In this document: piece by piece, positions 5,751 through 9,903 of the stretch | Position numbering within the stretch: position 1 is the first letter of the stretch | How the letters are laid out: each line of letters begins with the position of its first letter | Assembly (NCBI RefSeq): GCF_946885855.1 | Contig: NZ_CAMPHH010000117.1 | Location: 1 to 9,903, forward strand | Direction: 5' to 3' | DNA from: an uncultured Actinotalea sp. | GTDB lineage: Bacteria; Actinomycetota; Actinomycetes; Actinomycetales; Cellulomonadaceae | Length of the DNA stretch: 9,903 nucleotides | Made by a program: the position numbers and the translations under genes | The notes under the pieces: model-generated | Seen by the model: the letters and a program-made list of their open reading frames with translations, nothing else | What the model was told of the DNA's origin: nothing | Database searches by the model: none

Positions 5751-7427
5751 ATGGGTCACGTGGACGTCCAGGGTGTCGGGTACGTGCTGCCCGACGGTCG
5801 TCCGCTGCTCGCCGACGTCGACCTGCGGGTCGCCGACGGCGCGCGGGTCGCCCTCGTGGGGCCGAACGGGGCCGGCAAGACGACGTTGCTGCGCCTGGTC
5901 GCCGGGGACGAGGTGCCGCACGCGGGCGTCGTCGTGCGCAGCGGGGGGCTCGGCGTGATGCGGCAGGACGTCGGCCGGATCGAGGACGACCGCTCCGTGC
6001 GCGACCTGCTGGCGGCCCTCGCGCCGCCGGCGATCCGTGACGCCGCCGCCGAGCTCGCCGCCGCGGAGCTCGCGATCATGGAGGTCGACGACGAGCCGGC
6101 CCAGCTGCGGTACGCGCAGGCGCTCGCGGACTGGGCCGACGTGCGCGGCTACGAGGCGGAGGCGGCCTGGGACCGGGTGACCGACGCGGTCCTGTCGGTG
6201 CCGTTCGAGCGCGCGCAGTACCGCGAGGTGCGCACCCTGTCCGGCGGGGAGCAGAAGCGGCTGGTCCTCGAGGCGCTGCTGCGCGGTCCGGACGAGGTGC
6301 TCCTGCTCGACGAGCCCGACAACTACTTAGACGTGCCGACCAAGCGCTGGCTCGAGGCCCGCCTGGCGGCGTCGGAGAAGACCGTGCTCCTCGTCAGCCA
6401 CGACCGGGAGCTCCTGTCGCGCACGGCGACGCACGTGGCGAGCCTCGAGCCGACGGCGGTGGGGTCCCGCCTGTGGGTGCACGGCGGGGGCTTCGCCACC
6501 TTCGGGGAGGCGCGGGCGGCGCGGCGGGAGCGGCACGAGGAGCTGACCCGGCGCTGGGCGGAGGACCACGCGCAGCTGCGCCGGCTCGTCAACGACCTCA
6601 AGGTGAGGGCGACGTTCAACGACGGGATGGCGTCGCGCTACCAGGCGGCCCGGACCCGCCTGCGCAGGTTCGAGGAGACCGGCCCGCCGGTGGTCCTCAC
6701 CCACGACCAGGACGTCCAGGTCCGCCTGCGGGGAGGGCGGACGGGCAAGCGCGCCGTCGTCGCCGAGCGCCTGGAGCTCACCGGGCTGCTGCGCCCGTTC
6801 GACCTCGAGGTCTGGTTCGGCGAGCGGGTCGCGGTGCTCGGCTCCAACGGGTCGGGCAAGTCCCACCTGCTGCGGCTGCTCGCCGCGGGCGGGACGGACC
6901 CCGCGCCGGACCAGCGGCCCGAGCCGGGGCCTGCGCCCGTCGCCCACACGGGCCGGGTCACCCTCGGGGCGCGCGTGCGGCCGGGCTGGTTCGCGCAGAG
7001 CGACACCCACCCCGAGCTGCACGGGCGGACGCTGCTGGAGGTCCTCCACCGCGGGGAGGGGCAGCGGGCGGGGATGGGACGGGAGCCGGCCAGCAAGGCG
7101 CTGGACCGGTACGAGCTCGTCGCCGCGGCGGAGCAGCGCTACGAGACCCTGTCCGGCGGGCAGCAGGCCCGGTTCCACATCCTCCTGCTCGAGCTGTCCG
7201 GTGCGACCCTGCTGCTCCTGGACGAGCCGACCGACAACCTGGACCTGCACTCGGCGGAGGCGCTCGAGCGGGGGCTCGAGGCGTTCGAGGGCACGGTGCT
7301 CGCGGTGACCCACGACCGCTGGTTCGCCCGGACCTTCGACCGGTTCCTCGTGGTCGGTGAGGACGGCACCGTGGACGAGGCGCCGGAGCCGGTGTGGGAC
7401 GTCCGTCGCGTGCAGCGGGCGCGCTAG
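5751..7427 (+). CDS. ABC-F family ATP-binding cassette protein
   Basis: The 558-residue protein has two ABC ATPase domains and no transmembrane segments, the mark of ABC-F proteins, which act on ribosomes (translation factors or antibiotic protection) rather than in transport. Domain 1: Walker [10 protein letters not shown] (37-45), signature LSGGEQ (163-168), Walker B VLLLDEP (183-189) with Glu188, D-loop DNYLD in place of the usual TNHLD, and switch His217. A basic, probably coiled-coil linker spans about 253-310. Domain 2: Walker [10 protein letters not shown] (364-372), where the usual final Thr is His, then LSGGQQ (467-472), LLLLDEP (487-493) with Glu492, and His521. Both catalytic Glu residues are present. 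Leu193 is a TTA codon, the only one noticed in any gene here. The ATG at 5751 is chosen because the first domain begins at once. Exact subfamily is uncertain; resistance function cannot be inferred. Confidence 0.92.
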   Translation: MGHVDVQGVGYVLPDGRPLLADVDLRVADGARVALVGPNGAGKTTLLRLVAGDEVPHAGVVVRSGGLGVMRQDVGRIEDDRSVRDLLAALAPPAIRDAAAELAAAELAIMEVDDEPAQLRYAQALADWADVRGYEAEAAWDRVTDAVLSVPFERAQYREVRTLSGGEQKRLVLEALLRGPDEVLLLDEPDNYLDVPTKRWLEARLAASEKTVLLVSHDRELLSRTATHVASLEPTAVGSRLWVHGGGFATFGEARAARRERHEELTRRWAEDHAQLRRLVNDLKVRATFNDGMASRYQAARTRLRRFEETGPPVVLTHDQDVQVRLRGGRTGKRAVVAERLELTGLLRPFDLEVWFGERVAVLGSNGSGKSHLLRLLAAGGTDPAPDQRPEPGPAPVAHTGRVTLGARVRPGWFAQSDTHPELHGRTLLEVLHRGEGQRAGMGREPASKALDRYELVAAAEQRYETLSGGQQARFHILLLELSGATLLLLDEPTDNLDLHSAEALERGLEAFEGTVLAVTHDRWFARTFDRFLVVGEDGTVDEAPEPVWDVRRVQRAR

Positions 7428-7433
7428 CAGGTT

Positions 7434-7463
7434 TTGACCCTCGGACCGGCGTACGGGTACTCT
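7434..7463 (+). promoter_or_regulatory. Promoter of rplM-rpsI (TTGACC, 18 bp, TACTCT)
   Basis: A -35 TTGACC (7434-7439, within GTTTTGACCC) and a -10 TACTCT (7458-7463) are 18 bp apart, close to the actinobacterial housekeeping sigma consensus and to promoters of other ribosomal protein operons. The predicted transcription start is near 7470. The promoter starts only 6 bases after the ABC-F stop, so no terminator separates them and read-through is possible. Confidence 0.8.
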
Positions 7464-7469
7464 GGCGTG

Positions 7470-7609
7470 TCGTTGTGCGTCCCAGCGGACCGGTGTCTCC
7501 CACTCGCCGGTCGCGGACCGCACGGCACCTGACCTCATCGGAGCCCAGAGGCGCCTCGCGCCGCTGCGCCGATGCCACTTGCGAAGCACCAGAAACGAAG
7601 GCTACGACC
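7470..7609 (+). promoter_or_regulatory. rplM mRNA leader, about 140 nt, with a hairpin
   Basis: The region between the predicted start of transcription and the rplM GTG holds a hairpin with an 8-bp stem (7488-7495 with 7505-7512, one G-U) and a 9-nt loop, a palindrome GAGGCGCCTC near 7550, and a copy of GCGGACCG on each side of the hairpin arm. A 21-codon frame (GTG at 7467 to TGA at 7530-7532) starts next to the promoter. Ribosomal protein leaders often bind one of their products to limit expression; whether this one does is inference. Confidence 0.4.
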
Positions 7610-8068
7610 GTGCGCACGTACACCCCGAAGCCCGGCGACGTCGAGCGGGCCTGGCACGTCATCGACGCGACCGACGTCGTCCTCGGCCGCCTGGCGTCCC
7701 ACGTCGCCACGCTGCTGCGCGGCAAGCACAAGGCGACCTTCGCCCCGCACGTCGACCAGGGCGACTTCGTCATCATCATCAACGCGGACAAGGTCGCGCT
7801 CACCGGCAACAAGCGGGAGCAGAAGCTGGCCTACCGTCACTCGGGCTACCCGGGTGGCCTGCGCGCGGTGCCCTACAGCGAGCTCCTGGCCAAGAAGCCC
7901 GAGCGCGCCGTGGAGAAGGCCGTGCGCGGGATGCTCCCGCGCAACTCCCTGGGCCGTGCCCAGATCAGCAAGCTGAAGGTCTACGCCGGCCCGGAGCACC
8001 CGCACGCGGCGCAGCAGCCGAAGCCCTTCGAGATCACCCAGGTCTCTCAGCAGCCCGCCGGCCGCTGA
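7610..8068 (+). CDS. rplM: 50S ribosomal protein L13
   Basis: L13 is an early-assembly protein of the large subunit. The 152-residue sequence is full length for actinobacteria and starts with the typical [19 protein letters not shown], then [22 protein letters not shown], and the family signature region around KVALTGNK and YRHSGYPGG, followed by [13 protein letters not shown] and [10 protein letters not shown]. The GTG at 7610 is chosen because it matches the universal family N-terminus and has GAAGG 8 bases upstream; the frame extends further upstream without stop, but that part is not L13-like. rpsI follows after 34 bases, the conserved L13-S9 operon. Confidence 0.98.
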   Translation: MRTYTPKPGDVERAWHVIDATDVVLGRLASHVATLLRGKHKATFAPHVDQGDFVIIINADKVALTGNKREQKLAYRHSGYPGGLRAVPYSELLAKKPERAVEKAVRGMLPRNSLGRAQISKLKVYAGPEHPHAAQQPKPFEITQVSQQPAGR

Positions 8069-8102
8069 CACGACCCCCACGTACAGGACGCGAGGACTAC
8101 CA

Positions 8103-8585
8103 GTGGCCGAGACCACCGTGGACATCGAGGGCGACGAGACGCCCACCAGCTACACCTCCGAGAGCGCGGCGCCGACCGGCCGCGGCCAGAGCCTGACGGC
8201 GCCGGGCCAGGCGCTCGGCCGCCGCAAGGAGGCCGTGGCCCGCGTGCGCCTCGTCCCCGGGACCGGCCAGTGGAAGATCAACGGCCGCACGCTCGAGGAC
8301 TACTTCCCGAACAAGGTGCACCAGCAGCTGGTCAACAGCCCGCTCAAGCTCGTCGACGTCGAGGGGCGCTTCGACGTCATCGCGCGGATCGACGGCGGCG
8401 GCGTGTCCGGCCAGGCCGGCGCGCTGCGCCTCGGCATCGCCCGGGCGCTCAACGAGATCGACGCCGAGCACAACCGCCCGGCGCTGAAGAAGGCCGGCTT
8501 CCTCACGCGTGACGCCCGCGTGGTCGAGCGCAAGAAGGCCGGTCTGAAGAAGGCCCGCAAGGCGCCGCAGTACTCCAAGCGCTGA
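8103..8585 (+). CDS. rpsI: 30S ribosomal protein S9
   Basis: S9 sits in the head of the small subunit and its basic C-terminal tail reaches the P-site tRNA. The 160-residue protein has an acidic N-terminal extension (about 1-35) usual in actinobacteria, then the fold starting at [17 protein letters not shown], with [10 protein letters not shown], the glycine-rich [19 protein letters not shown], the [18 protein letters not shown] region, and the C-terminal QYSKR, whose last Lys-Arg is the conserved tRNA-contacting end. The GTG start has GAGGA at 8092-8096, 6 bases upstream. It is co-transcribed with rplM and followed by a strong terminator. Confidence 0.98.
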   Translation: MAETTVDIEGDETPTSYTSESAAPTGRGQSLTAPGQALGRRKEAVARVRLVPGTGQWKINGRTLEDYFPNKVHQQLVNSPLKLVDVEGRFDVIARIDGGGVSGQAGALRLGIARALNEIDAEHNRPALKKAGFLTRDARVVERKKAGLKKARKAPQYSKR

Positions 8586-8597
8586 CCTCAGCCGCTC

Positions 8598-8637
8598 CGC
8601 CGACGGCCCCGATGGACTCCCATCGGGGCCGTCGGTG
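8598..8637 (+). terminator. Strong terminator after rpsI
   Basis: A perfect 16-bp stem (8600-8615 with 8620-8635), extendable by one G-U and one C-G pair to 18 bp, closes a 4-nt loop ACTC. It begins 12 bases after the rpsI stop. No T-run follows. It is the most stable hairpin in the window and sits where the rplM-rpsI operon should end. Confidence 0.85.
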
Positions 8638-8659
8638 CGTACGGAGGAGGACAGGGCTC

Positions 8660-8686
8660 GTGCAGGCAGGACCGGTCCGCCCCTGA
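8660..8686 (+). other. Possible 8-codon mini-ORF before glmM
   Basis: GTG at 8660 begins a reading frame of 8 codons (VQAGPVRP) ending in TGA at 8684-8686. An excellent Shine-Dalgarno GGAGGAGG (8643-8650) is 9 bases upstream. It is out of frame with glmM and ends 32 bases before it. It may be a leader peptide or chance in a GC-rich spacer. No promoter was convincing in the 81 bases between the terminator and glmM. Confidence 0.2.
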
Positions 8687-8718
8687 GGGTGGCCGGCGAG
8701 GAACGAGGAGGCTGGTCG

Positions 8719-9903
8719 ATGGGTCGGTTGTTCGGTACCGACGGTGTGCGGGGTCTGGCGAACCGGGACGTGACGGCGGAGCTCGCGCTGGACCTGTCCG
8801 TCGCGGCGGCGCACGTGCTCGCCGCGCGCGGGGAGTTCGAGGGCCACCGGCCGCGCGCCGTCGTCGGGCGGGACCCGCGGGCGTCGGGCGAGTTCCTGTC
8901 CGCGGCCGTGTCCGCCGGGCTGGCCAGCGCGGGCGTCGACGTCGTCGACGTCGGTGTCCTGCCCACCCCGGCGGTCGCCTACCTGACCGGGGCCCTGGAC
9001 GTCGACCTCGGCGTCATGCTGTCCGCGTCCCACAACCCCATGCCGGACAACGGCATCAAGTTCTTCGCGCGCGGCGGGCACAAGCTCGACGACGAGATCG
9101 AGGACCAGATCGAGGCTCGGATGCGCGAGCCGTGGGACCGGCCCACGGGCGCCGCCGTGGGCCGGATCACGGCGGACACCGGGGGAGCGGGGGAGCGGTA
9201 CGTCACCCACCTGGTCGGGACGCTGCCGACGCGCCTGGACGGCCTGCGGATCGTCGTCGACTGCGCGAACGGCGCGGCCAGCGAGGTCGGCCCCATGGCG
9301 CTGCGGGCGGCCGGGGCGGACGTCGTCGTCATCAACGCCTCGCCCGACGGGCGGAACATCAACGAGCAGTGCGGCTCCACGCACCCCGAGCAGCTCCAGG
9401 CCGCCGTCGTGGCCGCGCGCGCGGATCTCGGTGTGGCGTTCGACGGCGACGCCGACCGGTGCCTGGCGGTCGACGGCGAGGGCCGCCTCGTCGACGGCGA
9501 CCAGATCATGGGGGTGCTCGCCGTCGCGCTCAAGGAGCGGGGGCACCTGGCGCACGACACGCTCGTCACGACCGTCATGAGCAACCTGGGCCTGCAGCTC
9601 GCCATGGCGGACGCGGGCGTGCGGACCGTGCAGACCGCCGTCGGCGACCGGTACGTGCTGGAGGCGATGCGGGCGAACGGGTACAGCCTCGGCGGCGAGC
9701 AGTCCGGGCACCTCATCCTCGCCGCGCACGGCACCACGGGTGACGGCACGCTCACGGCGCTCCAGCTCGCGTCCCGCGTCGCGCAGACCGGCCGGCCGCT
9801 CGCCGACCTCGCCTCCTCCGTGCGGCGGCTGCCGCAGGTCCTGCTCAACGTCACCGGCGTGGACCGCACGCGTGCGGCCGACGACGACGGCGTGCGCTCG
9901 GCC
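8719..9903 (+). CDS. glmM: Phosphoglucosamine mutase (3'-truncated by window)
   Basis: GlmM interconverts glucosamine-6-phosphate and glucosamine-1-phosphate, the step before UDP-GlcNAc, needed for peptidoglycan. The 395 visible residues of an expected 445-450 run open to the window end. The start [15 protein letters not shown] is typical. The active-site loop is [17 protein letters not shown] with the phosphorylated Ser104. The metal-binding loop is FDGDADR (241-247), and the sugar-binding loop GGEQSGH is at 325-331 followed by the T-T-GDG motif. The ATG has GAGGAG (8705-8710) 8 bases upstream. Order rplM-rpsI-glmM is usual in actinobacteria. Domain 4 (phosphate binding) lies mostly outside the window. 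Confidence 0.97.
   Translation, partial: MGRLFGTDGVRGLANRDVTAELALDLSVAAAHVLAARGEFEGHRPRAVVGRDPRASGEFLSAAVSAGLASAGVDVVDVGVLPTPAVAYLTGALDVDLGVMLSASHNPMPDNGIKFFARGGHKLDDEIEDQIEARMREPWDRPTGAAVGRITADTGGAGERYVTHLVGTLPTRLDGLRIVVDCANGAASEVGPMALRAAGADVVVINASPDGRNINEQCGSTHPEQLQAAVVAARADLGVAFDGDADRCLAVDGEGRLVDGDQIMGVLAVALKERGHLAHDTLVTTVMSNLGLQLAMADAGVRTVQTAVGDRYVLEAMRANGYSLGGEQSGHLILAAHGTTGDGTLTALQLASRVAQTGRPLADLASSVRRLPQVLLNVTGVDRTRAADDDGVRSA

Noticed and set aside
6327..7589. Reverse-strand open frame of 420 codons
   Set aside because: It is antisense to the ABC-F gene, whose Walker and signature motifs are certain; the composition is typical of a shadow frame.
7394..7609. N-terminal extension of L13, including an in-frame GTG at 7475
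   Set aside because: The family N-terminus begins at the GTG at 7610, which has its own ribosome site. The upstream part is Arg/Ser-rich leader sequence.
8503..9729. Reverse-strand open frame of 408 codons
   Set aside because: It lies antisense to glmM and the rpsI end, which have clear family motifs. Long antisense frames are expected at this GC content, and its translation is Arg/Pro/Gly-rich without motifs.
1..9903. Mobile element, prophage, toxin-antitoxin, tRNA or biosynthetic cluster
   Set aside because: I saw no transposase, integrase, inverted-repeat ends, tRNA cloverleaf or defence-gene motifs. Base composition is even across the window.

Overview
The window comes from a chromosome of very high GC content (clearly above 70% by eye), with GTG starts common and codons almost always ending in G or C. 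The proteins (RNA polymerase alpha, L17, L13, S9, GlmM, a DUF5709 protein, a GAF-ANTAR protein) are of actinobacterial type. The best guess is an Actinomycetota member, perhaps Micrococcales/Cellulomonadaceae. The family-level guess is from memory of sequence style, not from a search.

Layout. Positions 1-1608 are the end of the long ribosomal protein/RNA polymerase operon: rpoA (5' end outside the window), a short gap holding a hairpin, then rplQ, whose L17 carries an unusual Ser-Ala-Glu repeat tail. A GC-rich hairpin at 1623-1661 probably ends the operon. A forward alpha/beta hydrolase gene (1717-2496) runs tail to tail, with a 26-bp overlap, into a reverse gene for a ROK/polyphosphate-glucokinase-like sugar kinase (2471-3286). 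The kinase gene is divergent from truA (3364-4332). All three of these genes look leaderless: a TAnnnT -10 hexamer ends 6 or 7 bases before a GTG start. A GAF-ANTAR regulator (4388-5137, with a good Shine-Dalgarno) follows truA and converges on a small DUF5709 gene (5183-5620, reverse) across a shared hairpin. Divergent from that is an ABC-F ATPase (5751-7427). A clear TTGACC/TACTCT promoter then drives rplM-rpsI (7610-8585) through a leader of about 140 nt. The operon ends at a very strong hairpin (8598-8637). glmM (8719 to the window end) starts the peptidoglycan precursor section and is cut off by the window.

How it fits together. This is core growth machinery: transcription (alpha), large and small subunit proteins (L17, L13, S9), tRNA pseudouridylation (TruA), probably a ribosome-associated ABC-F factor, and UDP-GlcNAc precursor synthesis (GlmM). 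Between the widely conserved blocks rpoA-rplQ-truA and rplM-rpsI-glmM sit five accessory genes: hydrolase, kinase, ANTAR regulator, DUF5709 and ABC-F. No mobile element, CRISPR array, tRNA or rRNA gene was seen, and there is no convincing sign of a wholly new system. The most useful leads are the shared leaderless promoter architecture, the L17 repeat tail, the orphan ANTAR protein, the ABC-F with an altered second Walker A and a lone TTA codon, and small leader features before rplM and glmM.
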